64,000 nucleotides of DNA from assembly GCA_963763475.1 (NCBI GenBank), contig CAVXOR010000002.1:372001-436000 (forward strand), read 5' to 3'. The translations under genes and the position numbers were made by a program. Below, in pieces: positions 42,440-50,003 of the stretch (the stretch's first letter is position 1; every line of letters starts with the position of its first letter). The stretch is from AC-32 sp963763475 (lineage in GTDB: Bacteria > Actinomycetota > Thermoleophilia > Gaiellales > Gaiellaceae). Below the pieces are notes generated by a model, which saw nothing but the letters and a program-made list of their open reading frames with translations, ran no database searches and had not been told where the DNA came from.

Positions 42440-43353
42440 CCGGCGGTCACCTCCCTCGACTGCAGGAAGCGCGAGAAGAGGATCGTCAGCACGGCCACGA
42501 CGCCGAGCAGGAAGAGCGCGAGCACCGAGCCCGTCTGCCAGTCGGGGAAGCCGGTGCCGAACAGGTCGACGATCTGGTTGCCGTACATGTACCCCGATGC
42601 GCCTCCGACGAGCGACGGCGTCACGAACTCGCCGAGGGTCGGGATGAAGACGAACAGGAACGCCGCCACCACGCCGGGCAGCGAGAGTGGGAAGGTCACC
42701 CGGCGGAAGGTCTGCCAGCGGCTGGCGCCGAGGTCGGTCGCCGCCTCGAACAGCCGCTGGTCGAGGCTCTCGAGCGTGACGAAGATGGGCAGCGCGACGA
42801 ACGGCAGCCAGATGTAGCCGAGCACGAGCATCACGGCGAAGCGGCTGTAGAGAAGCTGCGAGATCGGGTGGTCGGGCGAGCGCAGCCCGGTCGAGAAGAG
42901 GAACGAGTTGATCACGCCCTGGTTGCCGAGGATCACCTTCCACGCCAGCACGCGCAGGAGGTAGCTCGTCAGGAAGGGCGCGATCAGCAGCAGCAGGAGG
43001 ATGTACTTCCGCTTCGTCCCGGAGAGCGCCAGGTAGTAGGCGAGCGGGTAGGCGAGCGCGACCACCACCACCGAGACGACGAGCGACATCCGCACCGACT
43101 TCCAGAACAGCTTCAGGTAGATCGGGCTGTGCAGGAACTCGTGCCACGCGGAGAGCGTCACCGCGTGCGGCCCCGGATCGAGCGAGAGGCGGCCGACGCT
43201 GTAGAGGCCGACGATCCCGATCGGGACCAGGAAGAAGACGCCCAGCCACGCGAGCGGCAGGCCGAGCAGGGACGGGGTGGTGGGGTCGAGGCGCAGGCGC
43301 CTGCGGCGCGCCCGCGCCTCGAAACTGCTCAGGACGCCTTGACCTCTTCCCAC
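42436..43353 (-). CDS. potB: polyamine ABC transporter permease
   Basis: The 305-residue permease has six helices after a basic N-terminal stretch, with the EAA loop EAATDLGASRWQTFRRVTFPLSLPGV. The GTG at 43353 overlaps the end of potD by 25 bases, tight coupling. It forms the membrane channel together with PotC. Confidence 0.94.
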   Translation of the reverse strand: MGRGQGVLSSFEARARRRRLRLDPTTPSLLGLPLAWLGVFFLVPIGIVGLYSVGRLSLDPGPHAVTLSAWHEFLHSPIYLKLFWKSVRMSLVVSVVVVALAYPLAYYLALSGTKRKYILLLLLIAPFLTSYLLRVLAWKVILGNQGVINSFLFSTGLRSPDHPISQLLYSRFAVMLVLGYIWLPFVALPIFVTLESLDQRLFEAATDLGASRWQTFRRVTFPLSLPGVVAAFLFVFIPTLGEFVTPSLVGGASGYMYGNQIVDLFGTGFPDWQTGSVLALFLLGVVAVLTILFSRFLQSREVTAG

Positions 43354-44444
43354 TTGCGCGCGTAGACCGCTCGCCGCGGGATGTCACGGTCGAGGTGGGC
43401 GTTCGGCTCGGTGACGGCTTTCGGGTTCGTCAGCTGCAGCGCGCGCAGCAGGTCGCTCGAGGTCGGCCTCGCCTTCGTGTTGGCGTGGCCGTAGCCGTAG
43501 TTGTTCTCGAGCCACTTCGCCGAGGTCGTCGAGCTCCACGCGTCGGCGTAGGCATGCGCGAGCTTCCGACGCGGCGTGCCCTTGCCCAGCATCAGCATCC
43601 CGACCCACGCGACCGGCAGCTCCTTCGGGCGCATGTAGACGACCTTCAGCTTCTTCGCCCGCATCTGCACCCAGTCGTTGGGCCAGGCGTAGGCGATCCA
43701 GAGGTCGCCCGAGGCGAAGGCGTTGTCCATGTCGGTCTCGGACGACCAGATCATCCGGGCCAGGTGCTTCTTCGAGATCAGGAACTTCTGCGCCTTCTCC
43801 AGCTGCGCGTCGCTCATGTGCCAGGGCTTCGGAATGTGCAGCAGCAGGCCCGCGATCACGAGCATGTTCAGGTCGTCGAACCACGCGATCCGGCCCTTGT
43901 AGCGCTCGTCGAAGAGCAGGCTCCACGACTTCGCCTTCGGGTGGACCTTGTCGCTGCGATACAGCACCGCGTCGAAGCCCCAGTCCTCCGGGATCCCGTA
44001 CTGCTTGCCCTTGTACTGACCAGCCTTGACCATGAACGGGTTCAGGTTCTTGAAGCTCGGGATCAGCTTCGGATCCCAGGGCTGCACGAGCCCGCTCTGG
44101 GCGAAGTACTTCACCCAGCCGACGTAGGGCCGGAAGATGTCCGGCTTGAGCCCGGCGTGCATCTTCGCGAGCGCGTCCGACTCATTGGTCATGTACGTGA
44201 ACCGCGGCTTGTTCTTCGGGTGCTTCTTGACGTAGGCGGCGAACATCGCCTGCCCGCCGTCGTTGCCGTAGCCGGCCCAGTCGAGCACCTGCAGCCGCCC
44301 CGATTCCGCCGCGAGCTGCGCGCCGGCGGCTCGAGCCGCGGCGGCCGGCCCAGCCAGGAGGGTTGCACCGCCCGCTGCCGCCGCGAGCTTCAGAAAGTCG
44401 TCGCGTCCGAGTCGTCGCTCGAACGGTTCAGTGCCCTCAGCCAT
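43329..44444 (-). CDS. potD: polyamine-binding periplasmic-type protein, probable Tat substrate
   Basis: The 371-residue protein starts with a twin-arginine-like leader (FERRLGRDDFLKLAAAAGGATLL), so it may be exported folded. The mature part is a PotD/PotF-type solute-binding protein: LQVLDWAGYGNDGGQAMFAAY, KPDIFRPYVGWVKYFAQSGLVQPWD, QYGIPEDWGFDAVLYRSDKV, GDLWIAYAWPNDW. These bind spermidine, putrescine or related compounds. It heads the minus-strand potDBC operon and faces a divergent cupin gene across a short spacer holding a perfect 16-base palindrome. Confidence 0.92.
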   Translation of the reverse strand: MAEGTEPFERRLGRDDFLKLAAAAGGATLLAGPAAAARAAGAQLAAESGRLQVLDWAGYGNDGGQAMFAAYVKKHPKNKPRFTYMTNESDALAKMHAGLKPDIFRPYVGWVKYFAQSGLVQPWDPKLIPSFKNLNPFMVKAGQYKGKQYGIPEDWGFDAVLYRSDKVHPKAKSWSLLFDERYKGRIAWFDDLNMLVIAGLLLHIPKPWHMSDAQLEKAQKFLISKKHLARMIWSSETDMDNAFASGDLWIAYAWPNDWVQMRAKKLKVVYMRPKELPVAWVGMLMLGKGTPRRKLAHAYADAWSSTTSAKWLENNYGYGHANTKARPTSSDLLRALQLTNPKAVTEPNAHLDRDIPRRAVYARKWEEVKAS

Positions 44445-44479
44445 CGTCCGTCCCTTCGCCGGCCCCCCGCGCGAAGGCC

Positions 44480-44495
44480 GATCCTACGTAGGATC
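44480..44495. promoter_or_regulatory. perfect 16-bp palindrome, candidate operator
   Basis: GATCCTACGTAGGATC is a perfect inverted repeat midway in the 59-base spacer between potD and the divergent cupin gene. It overlaps the cupin gene's TAGGAT box (44489-44494), so a bound dimer would cover that promoter and lie 36 bases upstream of the potD ATG. Confidence 0.55.
44489..44494 (+). promoter_or_regulatory. -10 box of the cupin gene
   Basis: TAGGAT, 9 bases before the ATG at 44504, inside the 16-bp palindrome. Confidence 0.4.
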
Positions 44496-44503
44496 ACGCG
44501 GTC

Positions 44504-45055
44504 ATGCCAACGGGGGAAGCGCGACTCGAACAGGCCGAGTCCGGCTTGAAGCCGGTTTCGGAGGGCTGGTTCGTCGTCAACGTCGGCGAGACGGGGTGGG
44601 GCGTGCATGACGCGTTCGGCTCAGGCTGCAACTTCGAGGGCCCCGAGGCGCCGTTCCGGCATCTGGGGATCAACGTCAACGTCCTGCAGCCCGGGCAGCC
44701 CCTCTGCCTCTACCACGAGGAGAACGCGCAGGAGGGCTTCCTCGTGCTCTCGGGGGAGTGCGTCCTGCTCGTGAACGAGCAGGAGCGGCCACTCGAGGCG
44801 TGGGACTTCTTCCACTGCCCGGCCGGCACCGAGCACGTGATCGTCGGGGCGGGCGACGGGCTCTCGATCGTGCTCGCGGTCGGCAACCGGCCCGAGCAGG
44901 AGGAGCTGCGCTACCCGCGCTCCGAGCTCGCGGAGCGCTACGGCGCGAGCGCGGTCGAGACCACTACCGACCCGCGCGATGCCTACACGCGCGCCGGGCA
45001 CGACCGGCCGAGGCACGAGCGTCCCGAGTACTGGGACGAGCTGCCGTGGTCCTGA
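44504..45055 (+). CDS. cupin-domain protein
   Basis: The 183-residue protein has a cupin barrel with LGINVNVLQPGQPLCLYHEENAQEGFLVLSGECVLLVNEQE (motif 1, His and Glu) and AWDFFHCPAGTEHVIVGAGDG (motif 2, His), followed by a charged tail ending RPEYWDELPWS. No DNA-binding domain is present. Its divergent pairing with potDBC and the shared palindromic site suggest a link to polyamine use, but this is context only. Confidence 0.85.
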   Translation: MPTGEARLEQAESGLKPVSEGWFVVNVGETGWGVHDAFGSGCNFEGPEAPFRHLGINVNVLQPGQPLCLYHEENAQEGFLVLSGECVLLVNEQERPLEAWDFFHCPAGTEHVIVGAGDGLSIVLAVGNRPEQEELRYPRSELAERYGASAVETTTDPRDAYTRAGHDRPRHERPEYWDELPWS

Positions 45056-45062
45056 GCGGTAC

Positions 45063-45923
45063 CTAGCCCGCGCGCGACCGCATTGCGAGCCGCTCGGCCT
45101 GCGTGGGCATCGCCACCACCTCCGCGGACGTCAGCCGGCTGCGGATCAGCTTCTGTGCGTAGAGCCTCTCGTCGGCCGCACGGAAGAGCAGCAGCGAGCT
45201 CTCGCCGTCGCGCGGGCAGACGCCCCAACCGAAGCTCATGCTGATTCCTTCCTCCGCCAGCGCGGCCGTCAGCCGGCCGCAGAGCGCGCGCACGCTCTCG
45301 CTGCCGGGCTGGCTGGTGATGACGGCGAACTCGTCGCCGCCGATCCGGGCCACCTGCTCGCCGGGCTCGCGGCCGCGCGCGAGCACCTCGCCCGCGTGGC
45401 GGAGCACGTCGTTGCCGACGGCGTGGCCCTCGGAGTCGTTGATCTCCTTCATGTTGTCCACGTCCGCGAGGATCAGGCCGAACGGGCGGCCCTGCTCCAG
45501 GCGGGCGGTCAGCGCCGCGTCGAAGGCACGGGTGTTCAGCAGCCCGGTCAGGTGATCGCGCTCGCTGGCGACCCGGAGCCGGTCGGTGAGGTCGCGGTGG
45601 TGCGAGGCGAACCAGCCGACCAGCGCGCCCATCGAGGTGAAGGTGATCAGGCGCACCGTCGAGCCTCCTGTCAGCACCTGCGAGGTGGCGAGGTTCGGGC
45701 TGATCACGATCCCCATCGTGTAGAAGCCGGTCGCGGCCACGCCCGCCGCGGCGCCCCAGGCAGCGCCTTCGGCCAGCGCGATCATCGCAACCGGCACGTA
45801 GTAGAAGTGGCCGAGGCCGAGGCCGGGCTTCTCGAACAGCAGGAACGCCCCGAAGATCAGCGGGTAGAGCACGGCAGAGGCCGCGAGCAGGAACGCACGC
45901 TGGTGACTGGCCGCAACAGACAC
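45063..45923 (-). CDS. membrane GGDEF diguanylate cyclase
   Basis: The 286-residue protein has three to four hydrophobic helices (about 7-110) and a GGDEF domain with DHLTGLLNTRAFDAAL, LILADVDNMKEINDSEGHAVGNDVL and the active-site ARIGGDEFAVI, so it should make c-di-GMP. A degraded region before SVRALCGRL gives no clear RxxD inhibitory site. I place the start at GTG 45923 (SVAASHQRAF) because the upstream codons to 46010 are Arg-rich and lie over a regulatory repeat. It is divergent from the 88-residue gene. A MshEN protein at 2850 could be a receptor. Confidence 0.88.
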   Translation of the reverse strand: MSVAASHQRAFLLAASAVLYPLIFGAFLLFEKPGLGLGHFYYVPVAMIALAEGAAWGAAAGVAATGFYTMGIVISPNLATSQVLTGGSTVRLITFTSMGALVGWFASHHRDLTDRLRVASERDHLTGLLNTRAFDAALTARLEQGRPFGLILADVDNMKEINDSEGHAVGNDVLRHAGEVLARGREPGEQVARIGGDEFAVITSQPGSESVRALCGRLTAALAEEGISMSFGWGVCPRDGESSLLLFRAADERLYAQKLIRSRLTSAEVVAMPTQAERLAMRSRAG

Positions 45924-45982
45924 GCTCGGACGATGGCGCGTGCGCGGGCTCCGCGCCTCCCTCGAAGTGGTGATTCGACGCT

Positions 45983-46013
45983 TGTCACGGTTTCGGCACG
46001 AAGGCGTCACACA
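45983..46013 (+). promoter_or_regulatory. triple tandem repeat at 11-bp pitch (CGNCAC type)
   Basis: TGTCAC at 45983, CGGCAC at 45994 and CGTCAC(ACA) at 46005 are spaced exactly 11 bases. They lie 20-50 bases upstream of the TAGCGT box of the 88-residue gene and also upstream of the divergent GGDEF gene. Confidence 0.5.
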
Positions 46014-46032
46014 CCGGTGACGGGTGCGTGGC

Positions 46033-46038
46033 TAGCGT
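46033..46038 (+). promoter_or_regulatory. -10 box of the 88-residue gene
   Basis: TAGCGT lies 8 bases before the ATG at 46047. Confidence 0.5.
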
Positions 46039-46046
46039 CTGCGCAG

Positions 46047-46313
46047 ATGGCAAAGGCGGCGACACCCTGGGGCCCGGCGGAGCTCGTCGAGGAGCTGACG
46101 CTCGCCCAGCGCGCGGGCGACAAGCGCTTCGCGTCGGTCGTCCAGCTGCTCGAGGGGCCGGGCGGCGAGCGGCTCGTTCGGTTCGCCTACACCACCGGTG
46201 GCACGGCCAGGCGCGGGCCCGTCACGCTGCGCGGCCGCGACCTCGAGCGGCTCCGCGAGGGCCTGGCGAAACGGCCGGCCCTGGCGGAGGCGCTTGGGCT
46301 CAGGCCGCCGTGA
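46047..46313 (+). CDS. small conserved-looking protein, function unknown
   Basis: The 88-residue product (WGPAELVEELTLAQRAGDKR, FASVVQLLEGPGGERLVRFAYTT, GPVTLRGRDLERLREGLAKRP) is hydrophilic, without signal or membrane segments. No family is recognised. A leaderless promoter with an upstream triple CGNCAC repeat suggests a regulated gene. Its last 14 bases overlap the end of purQ on the other strand. Confidence 0.65.
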   Translation: MAKAATPWGPAELVEELTLAQRAGDKRFASVVQLLEGPGGERLVRFAYTTGGTARRGPVTLRGRDLERLREGLAKRPALAEALGLRPP

Positions 46314-46999
46314 GCAGCCGCTGGCGGGCAGCGTCGACGAGCGAGCCGAGCACGAGCGCGCCGTCCGTCGAGCCGAGCAGCGGATCGACCGCGTGCTCGG
46401 GATGCGGCATCAGCCCGAACACGTTCCCGTGCTCGTTCGTGACGCCGGCGATCGCACCGACCGAGCCGTTCGGGTTTTGCTCGTAGCGCAGCACGACCTG
46501 GTCGTTCCGCTCCAGCTCGCCCAGCAGCTCGCCGTCGGCGAAGTAGCAGCCCTCCCCGTGCTTGATCGGGATGGTCAGCATCTGCCCGGGCTCGGCGCGG
46601 GAGGTGAAGAGCGTGTCCGCCCGCTCGATGCGCAGGGCGACGTCACGGCAGACGAACTCGAGCGTCGCATTCGTCCGCAGCGTGCCGGGGAGCAGGCCCG
46701 CCTCGCAGAGCACCTGGAAGCCGTTGCAGATCCCGAGCACGAGCCCGCCTTCGTCCGCGAAACGGCGCACCGCCTCCATCACCGGCGCGAAGCGGGCGAT
46801 CGCTCCGCAGCGGAGGTAGTCGCCGTAGGAGAAGCCGCCCGGGAGCACGACCGCGCTCACCTCGGGGAGCTCAGGCTCGGCGTGCCAGACGAGCGTCGGC
46901 TCGGCGCCGAGCCGCTTCGAGCGCGAGCGCCGCATCCCGGTCGTCGTTCGAGCCGGGGAAGGTGACGACCGCGACGGGCGGGCGGGCCTCGCCGCTCAT
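46300..46999 (-). CDS. purQ: FGAM synthase glutaminase subunit, one-base frame break
   Basis: PurQ supplies ammonia from glutamine to PurL. From the ATG at 46999 (overlapping the purS stop as ATGA) the frame reads MSGEARPPVAVVTFPGSNDD RDAALAL and then drifts. The matching continuation KRLGAEPTLVWHAE, VVLPGGFSYGDYLRCGAIA, LGICNGFQVLCEAGLLPG (nucleophile Cys) and MPHPEHAVDP (His-Glu) is one base away. Removing one base near 46920 joins LALKRLGAEP exactly as in other PurQ, giving about 232 residues. Since purQ is needed for the small PurL, a sequencing error is more likely than a real mutation. Confidence 0.9.
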
Positions 47000-47235
47000 C
47001 GCTCCAGCGCGATCTCGTAGGACTCGATCAGCGGGTTCGCGAGCAGCTGCTCGCAGGCCCGCTCGAGCTCGGCCCGGGCAGCGTCCGCGTCGCCGTCGTC
47101 CAGCTCGAGGTCGATCACGCGGCCGACGCGCGCCTCGTCGACCGCGAACCCGAGCTGGCGCAGCGAGCTCTGAACGGCCTCGCCCTGCGGGTCGAGGATG
47201 CCGGGCTTGGGCCGCACGAGGATCGTCGCCTTCAC
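46996..47235 (-). CDS. purS: FGAM synthase PurS subunit
   Basis: This 79-residue protein (KATILVRPKPGILDPQGEAV, LGFAVDEARVGRVIDLEL, LANPLIESYEIAL) has the PurS fold and bridges PurL and PurQ for ammonia transfer. The GTG start overlaps the purC stop (GTGA) and its stop overlaps the purQ start (ATGA), so purCSQ are coupled. Confidence 0.95.
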   Translation of the reverse strand: MKATILVRPKPGILDPQGEAVQSSLRQLGFAVDEARVGRVIDLELDDGDADAARAELERACEQLLANPLIESYEIALER

Positions 47236-48095
47236 GAGAGCACGACCTCGGGCTCGGCGAGGTAGGCGTCGAACTCGATCCCGGTCAGGCGCTCGAACGC
47301 CTCGACGTAGCGGGCGCGGGTGCCGGCGACGACGTCCTCGGGCAGCTCCGGGCCTGGCGCCGTCTTGTCCCAGCCGAGGCTCTCGCAGTAGTCGCGGACG
47401 AACTGCTTGTCGAACGACGGCTGTGCGCGCCCGGCCTCGTACTCGTCGGCCGGCCAGAAGCGCGACGAGTCGGGGGTGAAGGCCTCGTCTCCGAGCACGA
47501 GCTGTCCCTCCGGGTCGAGCCCGAGCTCGAACTTCGTGTCGGCGATCAGGATCCCGCGCTCCGCCGCGTACTCGGAGGCGAAGCGGTAGAGCTCGATCGA
47601 GATGCGCTCGACCTCGTCGAATCGCTCCTGCCCGACCAACTCCGCCGCCCGCTCGCGGTCGATGTTCTCGTCGTGCCCTTCGTGGGCCTTCGTCGAGGGC
47701 GTGAAGATCGGCTCGGGCAGCCTGTCCGAGTCGCGCAGGTCTTCCGGGAGGACATGGCCGCAAACGGAGCCGCTCGCGCGGTAGTCCTTCAAGCCGGAGC
47801 CGGTCAGGTAGCCGCGGACGACGCACTCGAGCGGCAGCATCTCCAGCTTCCGGCATTCGGTCGAGCGGCCGTCCGGGCGTAGCGCCAGCAGGTGGTTCGG
47901 CACGAGCTCACGCGTGCGCGCGAACCAGAAGGCCGACAGACCCGTGAGCACGCGGCCCTTGTCCGGAATCTCGGTCGGTAGGACGACGTCGAAGGTGGAG
48001 ATCCGGTCGCTCGCCACCAGCAGCAGCCGTTCGTTGTCGACCTCGTACAGCTCGCGGACTTTCCCGCTTCCGACGTGCGTGACCGCTTCAGGCAT
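47232..48095 (-). CDS. purC: SAICAR synthetase
   Basis: The 287-residue ligase joins aspartate to CAIR with ATP. Motifs seen are VGSGKVRELYEV (start), LLVASDRISTFDVVLPTEIPDKG, PLECVVRGYLTGSGLKDY, KFELGLDPEGQLVLGDE and TPDSSRFWP. The ATG at 48095 overlaps the purB stop by 8 bases; upstream in-frame codons are a shadow of purB. Confidence 0.96.
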   Translation of the reverse strand: MPEAVTHVGSGKVRELYEVDNERLLLVASDRISTFDVVLPTEIPDKGRVLTGLSAFWFARTRELVPNHLLALRPDGRSTECRKLEMLPLECVVRGYLTGSGLKDYRASGSVCGHVLPEDLRDSDRLPEPIFTPSTKAHEGHDENIDRERAAELVGQERFDEVERISIELYRFASEYAAERGILIADTKFELGLDPEGQLVLGDEAFTPDSSRFWPADEYEAGRAQPSFDKQFVRDYCESLGWDKTAPGPELPEDVVAGTRARYVEAFERLTGIEFDAYLAEPEVVLS

Positions 48096-49407
48096 GAACC
48101 GCGTCCTCCTTTCGGGCGAGCTCGCCCAGCCGTTCGAAGACGGCGTCGACGTGACGGGTGTACCAGCCGAGGTCGAAGATCGAGTCGAGCTCGACCCGGC
48201 CGCTGATCTCCTCGTCCGCGCGCACCAGCTCGCGGAAGTCCTGCTCCTCCTCGTGCGCGCGCAGCGCGTGGCGCTGAACGAGCCGGTACGCGTCGCCACG
48301 GGCCAGCCCGGACTCGACCAGCGCGAGCAGCAGGCGCTGGCTGAAGAAGAGGCCGTGGCCCGCCTCGAGGTTGCGGCGCATCCGCTCGGGCCTGACGTCG
48401 AGCCCCTCGACCAGCCAGGCGAACCGCTCGAGCATGTAGTCGAGGGCGAGGAACGAGTCCGGGATCACCACCCGCTCGGCCGACGAGTGCGAGATGTCTC
48501 GCTCGTGCCAGAGCGCGACGTTCTCCAGCCCGACGAGCGCGTTCGCGCGCACGATGCGGGCGAGCCCGCAGATGCGCTCGGCCACGACCGGGTTGCGCTT
48601 GTGTGGCATGGCGGACGAGCCTTTCTGGCCCTTGCCGAACGGCTCGGCGACCTCGGCGACCTCGGTACGGGCCAGGTGCCGAATCTCGAGCGCGAACTTC
48701 TCCAGCGAAGCGGCGACGAGCGCGAGCGCCGACAGCAGCTCGGCATGCCGGTCACGCTGGACGATCTGCGTCGAGACCGGGTCCGGCTCCAGCCCGAGGC
48801 GCTCGCAGGCGAGCCGCTCGAGCTCGGGATCGGTCGCGGCGTAGGTCCCGACCGCGCCCGAGAGCTTGCCGACGCGCATCGTCTCCAGCGCCCGGGTGAG
48901 GCGGGCGCGCGCGCGGCCGAGCTCGAATGCCCAGCCCGCCAGCTTGAGCCCGAAGGTCGTGGGCTCGGCGTGGATCCCGTGCGTCCTGCCGATGCAGACG
49001 TCGTCGCGGTGTCGCTGCGCCCGCTCGACCACCGCGTCCAGCGCGCGCTCGAGCCCCGCGAGCAGCAGCTCGCCGGCCTCGCGCACCTGGAGCGAGAGCG
49101 CCGTGTCGACGACGTCCGACGAGGTCAGCCCGTGGTGGATCCAGCGCCCGGCCGGACCGACGTCCTCCGCCACGGCGTCGACGAACGCGGCCAGGTCGTG
49201 CTGGGTCTCCCGCTCGAGCTCGGCGACGCGCTCGGGGCTCGGCGGCTGCTGCGCGCGCTCCCGGATCTCGGCCACCGCATCGGCAGGAACGGCACCGAGC
49301 TCGGCCCAGGCCTCGAGAGCGGCGAGCTCGACGTCCAGCCAGCGCGCGAGCTTGCTCTCCTCCGACCAGACCCCGGCCATCTCGGGTCGGGAGTAGCGCG
49401 CGATCAC
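48088..49407 (-). CDS. purB: adenylosuccinate lyase
   Basis: The 439-residue lyase of the fumarase superfamily cleaves SAICAR and adenylosuccinate. It has TSSDVVDTALSLQ, GRTHGIHAEPTTFGLKLA (catalytic His) and the signature GSSAMPHKRNPVVAER near 265-280. The GTG at 49407 is fixed by a leaderless promoter. The unit is purBCSQ. Confidence 0.96.
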   Translation of the reverse strand: MIARYSRPEMAGVWSEESKLARWLDVELAALEAWAELGAVPADAVAEIRERAQQPPSPERVAELERETQHDLAAFVDAVAEDVGPAGRWIHHGLTSSDVVDTALSLQVREAGELLLAGLERALDAVVERAQRHRDDVCIGRTHGIHAEPTTFGLKLAGWAFELGRARARLTRALETMRVGKLSGAVGTYAATDPELERLACERLGLEPDPVSTQIVQRDRHAELLSALALVAASLEKFALEIRHLARTEVAEVAEPFGKGQKGSSAMPHKRNPVVAERICGLARIVRANALVGLENVALWHERDISHSSAERVVIPDSFLALDYMLERFAWLVEGLDVRPERMRRNLEAGHGLFFSQRLLLALVESGLARGDAYRLVQRHALRAHEEEQDFRELVRADEEISGRVELDSIFDLGWYTRHVDAVFERLGELARKEDAVHA

Positions 49408-49414
49408 CGGCTGG

Positions 49415-49420
49415 AGTCTA
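49415..49420 (-). promoter_or_regulatory. -10 box of purBCSQ
   Basis: TAGACT, 7 bases before the GTG of purB. Just upstream, CCCGGG arms at 49424-49429 and 49441-49446 form an imperfect inverted repeat. Confidence 0.55.
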
Positions 49421-49452
49421 GAGCCCGGGGAGGAGGACCTCCCGGGAGAAAG

Positions 49453-49483
49453 CGCCACACCTCCGGCACACGCCCGTCACACA
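49453..49483 (+). promoter_or_regulatory. triple tandem CGNCAC repeat between purB and purE
   Basis: CGCCAC at 49453, CGGCAC at 49464 and CGTCAC(ACA) at 49475 are spaced exactly 11 bases and lie 46-76 bases upstream of the purB start codon. Confidence 0.5.
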
Positions 49484-49518
49484 AGCGCGCGCTTTTCTCA
49501 GGCATCCTCGAGATCCCC

Positions 49519-49543
49519 GGGGTGGGTGGGGGTTAGGGATGGG
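49519..49543 (+). promoter_or_regulatory. G-quadruplex-type motif upstream of purB
   Basis: Five G-runs of 4, 3, 5, 3 and 3 bases are separated by 1, 1, 3 and 2 bases. The G-rich strand is opposite to the purB message. It lies between the purE stop and the purB promoter. Confidence 0.5.
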
Positions 49544-49586
49544 TCGCGCCTCTCAGTGTGGTCCGGCGCGCACGCGCGAGGACCGT

Positions 49587-50003
49587 TCAGCTGCCGAGGA
49601 TGCGGATCGCGAGGGCGGCGGCGTTCTTCGCGTTGTCGACTCCGACCGCCGCCACCGGCACGCCGGGCGGCATCTGTGCGATCGCGAGCAGCGCATCGAG
49701 CCCGTCCAGCACGCTCAGCCTCGAGCGCAGCGGCACGCCGATCACCGGCAGGTCGGTGTGTGCCGCAACCGCGCCGGGAAGGGCCGCAGCCAAGCCGGCG
49801 CCTGCGATCAGCACGCGGATCCCACGCTCTCGCGCCGTCCGTGCGTACTCGGCCACCGCGTCCGGGTTGCGGTGCGCGGAGCGGACCTCGAGCTCGTGTG
49901 GCACTCCGTTCGCCTGGAGCTCGTCGAGGGCCGGCTGCATCGCCTCGCGGTCGGACTCGGAGCCGACGAGCAGCCCGACGACCGGCGTCTCAGCTGCGGA
50001 CAT
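49587..50003 (-). CDS. purE: N5-CAIR mutase (PurE), conserved active-site His replaced
   Basis: The 138-residue protein is a class I-type PurE: VVGLLVGSESDREAMQPAL (substrate phosphate loop), VRSAHRNPDAVAEYA with catalytic His, IAGAGLAAALPGAVAAHT and PVIGVPLRS. The third segment is normally AGAGGAAHLPG; here the His is Ala. It should rearrange N5-CAIR to CAIR, which needs PurK, but no PurK is in the window. The start overlaps the end of purD by 14 bases. Confidence 0.92.
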   Translation of the reverse strand: MSAAETPVVGLLVGSESDREAMQPALDELQANGVPHELEVRSAHRNPDAVAEYARTARERGIRVLIAGAGLAAALPGAVAAHTDLPVIGVPLRSRLSVLDGLDALLAIAQMPPGVPVAAVGVDNAKNAAALAIRILGS

